Assembly (NCBI GenBank): GCA_030998225.1
Contig: JAPYXD010000466.1
Coordinates: 2,831,001-2,895,000, forward strand
Length of the DNA stretch: 64,000 nt
Direction: 5' to 3'
From: Diplolepis rosae
Taxonomy: Eukaryota > Arthropoda > Insecta > Hymenoptera > Diplolepididae
Below are positions 1 to 11,002 of the stretch, in pieces (positions within the stretch are counted from its first letter, which is position 1; the number at the start of each line of letters is the position of its first letter). Both the position numbers and the translations under genes were made by a program. The notes beneath the pieces are model-generated. The model saw only the letters and a list, made by a program, of their open reading frames with translations, did not search any database and was not told the DNA's origin.

Positions 1-1446
1 TAAATCAACTAATTAATTTTAAATCAATTAAACCCGCAAGGCGGAGCCACTAGGCGATATAAGGTGATCTTCCCTTGGAGAGAGAGATGTCGGCGCCTGT
101 ATATCTCAGTGGTTAGAGCAGTAGGCCGGCAATCGAAAGAACATGGCTCGAGTCCCAGCGCAGTTCAAAGCGTCCTTTTTTACACAGGAAAATTTTCAAA
201 TTCCTTAATATTTGAATTTATTGGCATTATTTGCGATATAAGGGTTTAAAATTGTCTACTAGGACACCTGTCGGCAACCTATCATGTCTGAAACGCTACA
301 AGTAATTCGCCGATCATGTAAGCAGTGCAAGAAATTTAAAACTCAACTAATTGATTTGAAATCATTTATAGCTGCAAGGCGGAGCCACTAGGCGATATAA
401 GGTGATCTTCCTTTGGAGAAAGAGATGTCGGCGCCTGTAAAACTCAGTGGTTAGAGCAGTAGACCGGCAAACGAAAGACCATGGCTCGAATCCTAGCGCA
501 GTCCAAAGCGTGCTTTATTACACCGAAAGATTTTCGAATTCAACAATATTTGAATTTATTGGCATTATTTGCGATATAAGAGTTTAAAATTGTCTACGAG
601 GACACCTGTCGGCAACGTATCCTATTTGACACGCGACTAGTAATTCTCCGATAATGTAGGCTGTGGAAGAAATTTCTAACTCCACTAATTAATTTGAAAT
701 CAATTAAATCCGCAAGGCGGAGCCACTAGGCGATATAAGGAGATCTTCCTTTGGAGAAAGAGATGTCGGCGCCTGTAGAACTCAGTGGTTAGAGAAGTAG
801 GCCGGGAATCGAACGACCATGGCTCGAATGTCAGCGCAGTCCAAAGCGTCCTTTAAAACACAGGAAGATTTTCAAATTCTTTAATATTTGAATTTATTGG
901 CATTATTTGCGATATAAGAGTTTGCAATTGTCTAGGAGGACACATGTTCGCAACGTATCCTATTTGACACGCGACTAGTAATTCTTCGATAATGTAGGCT
1001 GTGGAAGAAATTTCTTACTCAATTAATAAATTTGAAATCAATTAAACCCGTAAAGCGGAGCCACTCGGCGATATAAGGAGATCTTCCTTTGGAGAAAGAG
1101 ATGTCGGCGCCTGTATAACTCAGTGGTTAGAGCAGTAGGCCGGGAATCGAAAGACCATGGCTCGAATGCCAGCGCAGTCCAAAGCGTCCTTTTTTACACA
1201 GAAAGATTTTCAAATTCTTAAATATTTGAATTTATTGGCATTATTTGCGATATAAGAGTTTGAAATTGTCTACGAGGACACCTGTCGGCAACTTATCCTA
1301 TCTGTTACGCGACTAGTAATTCTCAGATAATGTAGGCGGTGGAAGAAATTTCTAACTCAACTAATTAATTTGAAATCATTTAAAGCTGCAAGGCTGAGCC
1401 ACTAGGCGATATAAGGAGATCTTCCTTTGGAGAAAGAGATGTCGGC

Positions 1447-1518
1447 TCCTGTGTAGCTCAGTGGTTAGAACAGCAGGCCGGCAATCGAAAGACCATGGCT
1501 CGAATGCCAGTGCAGTCC
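1447..1518 (+). pseudogene. tRNA-like head with intact A-box, subfamily e
   Basis: This is a 72-nt tRNA-length segment with intact A-box and fully paired D-stem. The acceptor starts TCCTGTG and ends TGCAGTC, so the outer pair is lost. The T-arm reads CTCGAATGCC, breaking one T-stem pair. The head is followed by a T-run. The same subfamily recurs at 3185, 5065, 8830 and 10567, each time just before a short monomer. Confidence 0.5.
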
Positions 1519-1690
1519 AAAGCGTCCTTTTTTACACAGAAAGATTTTCAAATTCGTTAATATTTGAATTTATTGGCATTATTTGTGATATAAGAGTTTG
1601 AAATTGTATGCGAGGACACCTGTCGGCAACTTATCCTATCTGTTACGTGACTAGTGATTTTCCGATAGTGTAGGTAGTGGCAGAAATTTC

Positions 1691-1883
1691 AAACTCGAAT
1701 CCCAGCGGAGTCCAAAGTTCCTTTTCTCTACAGACACATTTGCACATTCATTAAAATTTAAATTAATGGGTATTATTTACGATATATGAATAAATATTGT
1801 CTACGGGGACACCTGTCGGCAACGTATCCTATTTGACATGCGACTCGTTATTCTCCGATAATGTAGGGTGTGGAAGAAATTTC
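1691..1883 (+). repeat. short monomer (193 bp), example; 47 copies in the window
   Basis: This copy runs from the junction after gaaatttc to the next gaaatttc. It opens with aaactcgaatcccag, a B-box half with no A-box, then ccttttctc, an AT-rich tail (taaaatttaaattaatggg) and the common block ending in the next leader. It lacks the 145 bp that hold the aattaatttg block, the TATA-like motif, the acceptor 5' strand, the A-box and the anticodon arm. The same junction occurs in all 47 copies, so they descend from one deletion. The tail differs from full-monomer tails at many sites, marking a separate lineage. Confidence 0.88.
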
Positions 1884-3184
1884 TAACTCCGCTAATTAAT
1901 TTGAAATCAATTAAACCTGCAAGGCGGAGCCACTTGGCGATATAAGGAGATCTTCCTTTGGAGAAAGAGATGTCGGCGCCTGTAGAACTCAGTGGTTAGG
2001 GAAGTAGGCCGGCAATCGAAAGACCATGGCTCTAATGCCAGCGCAGTCCAAAGCGTCCTTTTTTACACAGAAAGATTTTTAAATTCTTTAATATTTGAAT
2101 TTATTGGCATTATTTCCGATATAAAAGTTTGAAATTGTTCTCGAGGACACCTGTCGGCAACGTATGCTATCTGTTACGCGACTAGTAATTCTCCGATAAT
2201 GTAGGCTGTGGAAAAAATTTCTAACTCCACTAATTAATTTGAAATCAATTGAACCCGCAAGGCGGAGCCACTAGGCGATATGTGGAGATCTTCCTTTGGA
2301 GAAAGAGATTTCGGCGCCTGTAAAACTCAGTGGTTAGAGCAGCAGGCCGGGAATCGAACGACCATGGCTCGAATGTCAGCGCAGTCCAAAGCGTCCTTTT
2401 TTACACAGAAAGATTTTCAAATTCTTTAATATTTGAATTTATTGGCATTATTTGTGATATAAGAGTTTGAAATTGTATGCGAGGACACCTGTCGGCAACT
2501 TATCCTATCTGTTACGTGACTAGTGATTTTCCGATAGTGTAGGTAGTGGCAGAAATTTCAAACTCGAATCCCAGCGGAGTCCAAAGTTCCTTTTCTCTAC
2601 AGACACATTTGCACATTCATTAAAATTTAAATTAATGGGTATTATTTACGATATATGAATAAATATTGTCTACGGGGACACCTGTCGGCAACGTATCCTA
2701 TTTGACACGCGACTAGTAATTCTCCGATAATGTAGGCTGTGGAAGAAATTTCTAACTCCACTAATTAATTTGAAATCAATTAAACCCGCAAGGCGGAGCC
2801 ACTAGGCGATATAAGGAGATCTTCCTTTGGAGAAAGAGATGTCGGCGCCTGTAGAACTCAGTGGTTAGAGAAGTAGGCCGGCAATCGAAAGACCATGGCT
2901 CTAATGCCAGCGCAGTCCAAAGGGTCCTTTTTTACACAGAAAGATTTTTAAATTCTTTAATATTTGAATTTATTGGCATTATTTCCGATATAAAAGTTTG
3001 AAATTGTTCTCGAGGACACCTGTCGGCAACGTATGCTATCTGTTACGCGACTAGTGATTCTCCGATGGTGTAGGCTGTGGAAGAAATTTCTAACACAACT
3101 AATTAATTCGAAATCATTTAAAGCTGCAAGGCTGAGCCACTAGGCGATATAAGGAGATCTTCCTTTGGAGAAAGAGATGTCGGC

Positions 3185-3256
3185 TCCTGTGTAGCTCAGT
3201 GGTTAGAACAGCAGGCCGGCAATCGAAAGACCATGGCTCGAATGCCAGTGCAGTCC
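3185..3256 (+). pseudogene. tRNA-like head with intact A-box, subfamily e
   Basis: Near-identical to the head at 1447, including agaacagcagg in the D/anticodon region and ccagtgcag in the acceptor 3' strand. It is followed by a short monomer. Confidence 0.5.
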
Positions 3257-3620
3257 AAAGCGTCCTTTTTTACACAGAAAGATTTTCAAATTCTTTAATA
3301 TTTGAATTTATTGGCATTATTTGTGATATAAGAGTTTGAAATTGTATGCGAGGACACCTGTCGGCAACTTATCCTATCTGTTACGTGACTAGTGATTTTC
3401 CGATAGTGTAGGTAGTGGCAGAAATTTCAAACTCGAATCCCAGCGGAGTCCAAAGTTCCTTTTCTCTACAGACACATTTGCACATTCATTAAAATTTAAA
3501 TTAATGGGTATTATTTACCATTAATGAATTTATATTGTCTACGGGGACAACTGTCGGCAACGTATCCTTTTGACATGCGACTAGTAATTCTCCGATAATG
3601 TAGGCTGTGGAAGAAATTTC

Positions 3621-5501
3621 TAACTCCACTAATTAATTTGAAATCAATTAAACCCGCAAGGCGGAGCCACTAGGCGATATAAGGAGATCTTCCTTTGGAG
3701 AAAGAGATGTCGGCGCCTGTAGAACTCAGTGGTTAGAGAAGTAGGCCGGCAATCGAAAGACCATGGCTCGAATCCCAGCGCAGTCCAAAGCGTTTTTTTT
3801 ACACAGAAAGATTTTCAAATTCTTTAATATTTGAATTTATTGGCATTATTTGCGATATAAGAGTTTGAAATTGTCTACGAGGACACCTGTCGGCAACGTA
3901 TCCCATTTGAAACGTGACACGTAATTGTTCGATGATGTAGGCTGTGGAAGAAATTTCTAACTCCACTAATTAATCTGAAATCAATTAAACCCGCAAGGCG
4001 GAGCCACTAGACGGTACAAGGAGATCTTCATTTGAGAAAGAGATGTCGGCGCCTGTGTAGCACAGTGGTTAGAACAGTAGACCGGCAATCGAAAGATCAT
4101 GGCTCAAATGCCAGCGCAGTCCAAAGCGTCCTCTTTTACGCAGAAAGATTTTCAAATTCTTTAATATTTGAATTTATTGGCATTATTTGCGATATAAGAG
4201 TTTGAAATTGTCTACGAGGACACCTGTCGGCAACGTATCCTATTTGACACGCGACTAGTAATTCTCCGGTAAATTAGGCTGTGGAAGAAATTTCTAACTC
4301 CACTAATTAATTTGAAATCAAGTAAACCCGCAAGGCGGAGCCACTAGGCGATATGTGGAGATCTTCCTTTGGAGAAAGAGATTTCGGCGCCTGTATAACT
4401 CAGTGGTTAGAGCAGCAGGCCGGGAATCGAACGACCATGGCTCGAATGTCAGCGCAGTCCAAAGCGTCCTTTAAAACACAGGAAGATTTTCAAATTCTTT
4501 AATATTTGAATTTATTGGCATTATTTGCGATATAAGAGTTTGCAATTGTCTAGGAGGACACATGTTCGCAACGTATCCTATGTGAAACGCGACTAGTAAT
4601 TCTCCGATAATGTAGGCTGTGGAAGAAATTTCTAACTCAATTAATTAATTTCAAATCAATTAAACCCGCAAGGCGGAGCCACTCGGCGATATAAGGAGAT
4701 CTTCCTTTGGAGAAAGAGATGTCGGCGCCTGTATAACTCAGTGGTTAGAGCAGTAAGCCGGCAATCGAAAGACCATGGCTCGGATCCTAGCGCAGTCCAA
4801 AGCGTCCTTTTTTACACAGAAAGATTTACAAATTCTTAATTATTTGAATTTATTGGCATTATTTGCGATATAAGAGTTTAAAATTGTCTACGAGGACACC
4901 TGTTGACAACGTATCCTATCTGTTACGCGAATAGTAATTCTCCGAAAATGTAGGCTGTGGAAGAAATTTCTAACACAACTAATTAATTCGAAATCATTTA
5001 AAGCTGCAAGGCTGAGCCACTAGGCGATATAAGGAGATCTTCCTTTGGAGAAAGAGATGTCGGCTCCTGTGTAGCTCAGTGGTTAGAACAGCAGGCCGGC
5101 AATCGAAAGACCATGGCTCGAATGCCAGTGCAGTCCAAAGCGTCCTTTTTTACACAGAAAGATTTTCAAATTCGTTGATATTTGAATTTATTGGCATTAT
5201 TTGTGATATAAGAGTTTGAAATTGTATGCGAGGACACCTGTCGGCAACTTATCCTATCTGTTACGTGACTAGTGATTTTCCGATAGTGTAGGTAGTGGCA
5301 GAAATTTCAAACTTCGAATCCCAGCGGAGTCCAAAGTTCCTTTTCTCTACAGACACATTTGCACATTCATTAAAATTTAAATTAATGGGTATTATTTACC
5401 ATTAATGAATTTATATTGTCTACGGGGACAACTGTCGGCAACGTATCCTTTTGAAACGTGACTAGTTATTCTCCGATAATGTAGGCTGTGGAAGAAATTT
5501 C
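3621..5501 (+). repeat. 1.88-kb higher-order repeat, copy 1
   Basis: There are five full monomers with anchors 3711 (a), 4047 (b), 4385 (c), 4723 (d) and 5061 (e), then a short monomer at 5309-5501. The types are recognised by their heads. Type a has gtagaactcag and agagaagtagg. Type b has agacggtacaagg and tagcacagtgg. Type c has gggaatcgaacgacc and ctttaaaac. Type d has the leader cactcggcg. Type e has ggctgagcc and agaacagcagg. Period to the next copy is 1,881 bp. Confidence 0.88.
5065..5136 (+). pseudogene. tRNA-like head with intact A-box, subfamily e
   Basis: This is the fifth full monomer of the first 1.88-kb higher-order repeat. It has the same head variants as the copy at 1447. In the second repeat copy the equivalent head (6947) has a degenerate A-box, AAACTCAG. 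Confidence 0.5.
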
Positions 5502-7384
5502 TAACTCCACTAATTAATTTGAAATCAATTAAACCCGCAAGGCGGAGCCACTAGGCGATATAAGGAGATCTTCCTTTGGAGAAAGAGATGTCGGCGCCTG
5601 TAGAACTCAGTGGTTAGAGAAGTAGGCCGGCAATCGAAAGTCCATGGCTCGAATCCCAGCGCAGTCCAAAGCGTTATTTTTTTACACAGAAAGATTTTCA
5701 AATTCTTTAATATTTGAATTTATTGGCATTATTTGCGATATAAGTGTTTGAAATTGTCTACGATCACACCTGTCGGCAACGAATCCTATTGGACACTCGA
5801 CTAGTACTTCCTCGATTATGTAGGCTGTGGAAGAAATTTCTAACTCCACTAATTAATCTGAAATCAATTAAACCCGCAAGGCGGAGCCACTAGACGGTAC
5901 AAGGAGATCTTCATTTGAGAAAGAGATGTCGGCGCCTGTGTAGCACAGTGGTTAGAACAGTAGACCGGCAATCGAAAGATCATGGCTCAAATGCCAGCGC
6001 AGTCCAAAGCGTCCTCTTTTACACAGAAAGATTTTCAAATTCTTTAATATTTGAATTTATTGGCATTATTTGCGATATAAGAGTTTGAAATTGTCTACGA
6101 GGACACCTGTCGGCAACGTATCCTATTTGACACGCGACTAGTAATTCTCCGATAATGTAGGCTGTGGAAGAAATTTCTAACTCCACTAATTAATTTGAAA
6201 TCAATTAAACCCGCAAGGCGGAGCCACTAGGCGATATGTGGAGATCTTCCTTTGGAGAAAGAGATGTCGGCGCCTGTAGAACTCAGTGGTTAGAGCAGCA
6301 GGCCGGGAATCGAACGACCATGTCTCGAATGTCAGCGCAGTCCAAAGCGTCCTTTAAAACACAGGAAGATTTTCAAATTCTTTAATATTTGAATTTATTG
6401 GCATTATTTGCGATTTAAGAGTTTGCAATTGTCTCGGAGGACACATGCCCGCAACGTATCCTATTTGACACGCGACTAGTAATTCTCCGATAATGTAGGC
6501 TGTGGAAGAAATTTCTATCTCAATTAATTAATTTAAAATCAATTAAACCCGCAAGGCGGAGCCACTCGGCGATATAAGGAGATCTTCCTTTGGAGAAAGA
6601 GATGTCGGCGCCTGTATAAATCAGTGGTTAGAGCATTAGACCGGCAATCGAAAGACCATGGCTCGAATGTCAGCGCAGTCCAAAGCGTCCTTTTTTACAC
6701 AGAAAGATTTTCAAATTCAACAATATTTTATTTTATTGGCATTATTTGCGATATAAGAGTTTAAAATTGTCTACGAGGACACCTGTTGACAACGTATCCT
6801 ATCTGTTACGCGAATAGTAATTCTCCGATAATGTAGGCTGTGGAAGAAATTTCTAACTCCACTAATTAATTCGAAATAATTTATAGCTACAAGGCGGAGC
6901 CACTAGGCGTAATAAGGAGATCTTCCTTTGAGAAATAGATGTCGGCTCCTGTAAAACTCAGTGGTTAGAACAGCAGGCCGGCAATCGAAAGACCATGGCT
7001 CGAATGCCAGTGCAGTCCAAAGCGTCCTTTTTTACACAGAAAGATTTTCAAATTCGTTGATATTTGAATTTATTGGCATTATTTGTGATATAAGAGTTTG
7101 AAATTGTATGCGAGGACACCTGTCGGCAACTTATCCTATCTGTTACGTGACTAGTGATTTTCCGATAGTGTAGGTAGTGGCAGAAATTTCAAACTTCGAA
7201 TCCCAGCGGAGTCCAAAGTTCCTTTTCTCTACAGACACATTTGCACATTCATTAAAATTCAAATTAATGGGTATTATTTACGATTAATGAATTTATATTG
7301 TCTACGGGGACAACTGTCGGCAACGTATCCCATTTGAAACGCGACTAGTAATTCTCCTGTAATGTAGGCTGTGGAAGAAATTTC
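5502..7384 (+). repeat. 1.88-kb higher-order repeat, copy 2
   Basis: Anchors are 5592 (a), 5930 (b), 6268 (c), 6606 (d) and 6943 (e), followed by a short monomer at 7191-7384. The short monomer shares the extra T of aacttcgaatc with the one in copy 1. The fifth head has lost the A-box (AAACTCAG). Confidence 0.88.
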
Positions 7385-9266
7385 TAACTCCACTAATTAA
7401 TTTGAAATCAATTAAACCCGCAAGGCGGAGCCACTAGGCGATATAAGGAGATCTTCCTTTGGAGAAAGAGATGTCGGCGCCTGTAGAACTCAGTGGTTAG
7501 AGAAGTATGCCGGCAATCGAAAGTCCATGGCTCGAATCCCAGCGCAGTCCAAAGCGTCCTTTTTTACACAGAAAGATTTTCAAATTCTTTAATATTTGAA
7601 TCTACTGGCATTATTTGCGATATAAGAGTTTGAAATTGTCTACGAGGACACCTGTCGGCAACGTATCCCATTTGAAACGTGACACGTAATTCTTCGATGA
7701 TGTAGGCTGAGCAAGAAGTTTCTATCTCAACTAATTAATTTGAAATCAATTGAAACCGCAAGGCGGAGCCACTAGACGGTACAAGGAGATCTTCATTTGA
7801 GAAAGAGATGTCGGCGCCTGTGTAGCACAGTGGTTAGAACAGTAGACCGGCAATCGAAAGACCATGGCTCGAATCCCAGCGCAGTCCAAAGCATCCTTTT
7901 TTACACAGAAAGATTATCAAATTCTTTAATATTTGAATTTATTGGCATTTTTTGAGATATAAGTTTTTGAAATTGTCTACGAGGACACCTGTCGGCAACG
8001 TATCCTATTTGACACGCGACTAGTAATACTCCGATAATGTAGGCTGTGGAAGAAATTTCTAACTCATCTAATTAATTTGAAATCAATTAAACCCGCAAGG
8101 CGGAGCCACTAGGCGATATGTGGAGATCTTCCTTTGGAGAAAGAGATGTCGGCGCCTGTATAACTCAGTGGTTAGAGCAGCAGGCCGGGAATCGAACGAC
8201 CATGGCTCGAATGTCAGCGCAGTCCAAAGCGTCCTTTAAAACACAGGAAGATTTTCAAATTCTTTAATATTTGAATTTATTGGCATTATTTGCGATATAA
8301 GAGTTTGCAATTGTCTAGGAGGACACATGTTCGCAACGTATCCTATGTGACACGCGACTAGTAATTCTCCGATAATGTAGGCTGTGGAAGAAATTTCTAA
8401 CTCAATTAATTAATTTGAAATCAATTAAACCCGTAAGGCGGAGCCACTCGGCGATATAAGGAGATCTTCCTTTGGAGAAAGAGATGTCGGCGCCTGTATA
8501 ACTCAGGGGTTAGAGAACTAGACCGGGAATCGAAAGACCATGGCTCGAATGCGAGCGCAGTCCAAAGCGTCCTTTTTTACACAGAAAGATTTTCAAATTC
8601 TTTAATATTTGAATTTATTGGCATTATTTGCGATATAAGAGTTTGAAATTGTCTACCAGGGCACCTGTCGGCAACTTATCCTATCTGTTACGCGACTAGT
8701 AATTCTCCGGTAATGTAGTATGTGGAAGAAATTTCTAACTGAACTAATTAATTTGAAATCAATTAAAGCTGCAAGGCTGAGCCACTAGGCGATATAAGGA
8801 GATCTTCCTTTGGAGAAAGAGATGTCGGCTCCTGTGTAGCTCAGTGGTTAGAACAGCAGGCCGGCAATCGAAAGACCATGGCTCGAATGCCAGTGCAGTC
8901 CAAAGCGTCCTTTTTTACACAGAAAGATTTTCAAATTCGTTGATATTTGAATTTATTGGCATTATTTGTGATATAAGAGTTTGAAATTGTATGCGAGGAC
9001 ACCTGTCGGCAACTTATCCTATCTGTTACGTGACTAGTGATTTTCCGATAGTGTAGGTAGTGGCAGAAATTTCAAACTCGAATCCCAGCGGAGTCCAAAG
9101 TTCCTTTTCTCTACAGACACATTTGCACATTCATTAAAATTTAAATTAATGGGTATTATTTACGATATATGAATAAATATTGTCTACGGGGACACCTGTC
9201 GGCAACGTATCCTATTTGACATGCGACTCGTTATTCTCCGATAATGTAGGGTGTGGAAGAAATTTC
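7385..9266 (+). repeat. 1.88-kb higher-order repeat, copy 3
   Basis: Anchors are 7475, 7812, 8150, 8488 and 8826, then a short monomer at 9074-9266. This short monomer lacks the extra T of the two previous copies and instead matches the one at 1691, showing that this copy was patched from the left-end segment or the reverse. Confidence 0.85.
8830..8901 (+). pseudogene. tRNA-like head with intact A-box, subfamily e
   Basis: Fifth full monomer of the third 1.88-kb higher-order repeat. It is also the counterpart of the 1447 head within the duplication offset by 7,383 bp. Confidence 0.5.
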
Positions 9267-11002
9267 TAACTCCGCTAATTTATTTGAAATCAATTAAACC
9301 CCCAAGGCGGAGCCACTCGGCGATAGAATGAGATCTTCATTTGGAGTAAGAGATTTCTGCGCCTTTAGAACTCTTTGGTTAGAGAAGTAGGCCGGCAATC
9401 GAAAGACCATGGCTCGAATGTCAGCGCTGTCCAAAGCGTCCTTTAAAACACAGGAAGATTTTCAAATTCTTTAATATTTGAATTTATTGGCATTATTTCC
9501 GATATAAAAGTTTGAAATTGTTCTCGAGGACACCTGTCGGCAACGTATGCTATCTGTTACGCGACTAGTAATTCTCCGATAATGTAGGCTGTGGAAAAAA
9601 TTTCTAACTCCACTAATTAATTTGAAATCAATTGAACCCGCAAGTCGGAGCCACTAGGCGATATGTGGAGATCTTCCTTTGGAGAAAGAGATGTCGGCGC
9701 CTGTATAACTCAGTGGTTAGAGCAGCAGGCCGGGAATCGAACGACCATGGCTCGAATGTCAGCGCAGTCCAAAGCGTCCTTTTTTACACAGAAAGATTTT
9801 CAAATTCTTTAATATTTGAATTTATTGGCATTATTTGTGATATAAGAGTTTGAAATTGTATGCGAGGACACCTGTCGGCAACTTATCCTATCTGTTACGT
9901 GACTAGTGATTTTCCGATAGTGTAGGTAGTGGCAGAAATTTCAAACTCGAATCCCAGCGGAGTCCAAAGTTCCTTTTCTCTACAGACACATTTGCACATT
10001 CATTAAAATTTAAATTAATGGGTATTATTTACGATATATGAATAAATATTGTCTACGGGGACACCTGTCGGCAACGTATCCTATTTGACACGCGACTAGT
10101 AATTCTCCGATAATGTAGGCTGTGGAAGAAATTTCTAACTCCACTAATTAATTTGAAATCAATTAAATCCGCAAGGCGGAGCCACTAGGCGATATAAGGA
10201 GATCTTCCTTTGGAGAAAGAGATGTCGGCGCCTGTAGAACTCAGTGGTTAGAGAAGTAGGCCGGCAATCGAAAGACCATGGCTCTAATGCCAGCGCAGTC
10301 CAAAGCGTCCTTTTTTACACAGAAAGATTTTTAAATTCTTTAATATTTGAATTTATTGGCATTATTTCCGATATAAAAGTTTGAAATTGTTCTCGAGGAC
10401 ACCTGTCGGCAACGTATGCTATCTGTTACGCGACTAGTGATTCTCCGATGGTGTAGGTAGTGGCAGAAATTTTAACACAACTAATTAATTCGAAATCATT
10501 TAAAGCTGCAAGGCTGAGCCACTAGGCGATATAAGGAGATCTTCCTTTGGAGAAAGAGATGTCGGCTCCTGTGTAGCTCAGTGGTTAGAACAGCAGGCCG
10601 GCAATCGAAAGACCATGGCTCGAATGCCAGTGCAGTCCAAAGCGTCCTTTTTTACACAGAAAGATTTTCAAATTCTTTAATATTTGAATTTATTGGCATT
10701 ATTTGTGATATAAGAGTTTGAAATTGTATGCGAGGACACCTGTCGGCAACTTATCCTATCTGTTACGTGACTAGTGATTTTCCGATAGTGTAGGTAGTGG
10801 CAGAAATTTCAAACTCGAATCCCAGCGGAGTCCAAAGTTCCTTTTCTCTACAGACACATTTGCACATTCATTAAAATTTAAATTAATGGGTATTATTTAC
10901 CATTAATGAATTTATATTGTCTACGGGGACAACTGTCGGCAACGTATCCTTTTGACACGCGACTAGTAATTCTCCGATAATGTAGGCTGTGGAAGAAATT
11001 TC
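9267..11002 (+). repeat. displaced copy of the left-end a-c-short-a-e-short block
   Basis: Anchors 9357, 9695, 10226 and 10563 with short monomers at 9943-10135 and 10811-11002 repeat the order and spacing of 1884-3620 at an offset of 7,382-7,383 bp. The a-type head at 9357 is itself damaged (ctgcgcctttagaactctttgg). Confidence 0.85.
10567..10638 (+). pseudogene. tRNA-like head with intact A-box, subfamily e
   Basis: Counterpart of the 3185 head in the displaced duplication. The A-box and D-stem are intact, and it is followed by a short monomer. Confidence 0.5.

Larger units (their letters stand above)
1..3620 (+). repeat. left-end block: mixed monomers with three short monomers
   Basis: Heads are anchored at 91, 429, 767, 1105, 1443, 1974, 2312, 2843 and 3181. 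Short monomers lie at 1691-1883, 2560-2752 and 3429-3620. The first two full copies belong to the H and I types otherwise seen right of 23 kb. The first copy is unusually diverged (tcccttggagagagag, gtatatctcag, aagtaattcgcc). From 767 onward the copies are the a, c, d and e types of the 1.88-kb higher-order repeat, but in an incomplete order. Confidence 0.9.

Noticed and set aside
3780..3802. Longer T-run (eight T) in one a-type monomer as a special terminator
   Set aside because: A homopolymer length change in a single copy, easily explained by slippage or sequencing error.
9632..9853. Open frame of 73 codons on the plus strand, and similar ones of 60-73 codons in other monomers
   Set aside because: Each lies wholly within one monomer across the tRNA-like head; starts vary, and most copies have stops or frameshifts. 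These are by-products of the repeat, not genes.
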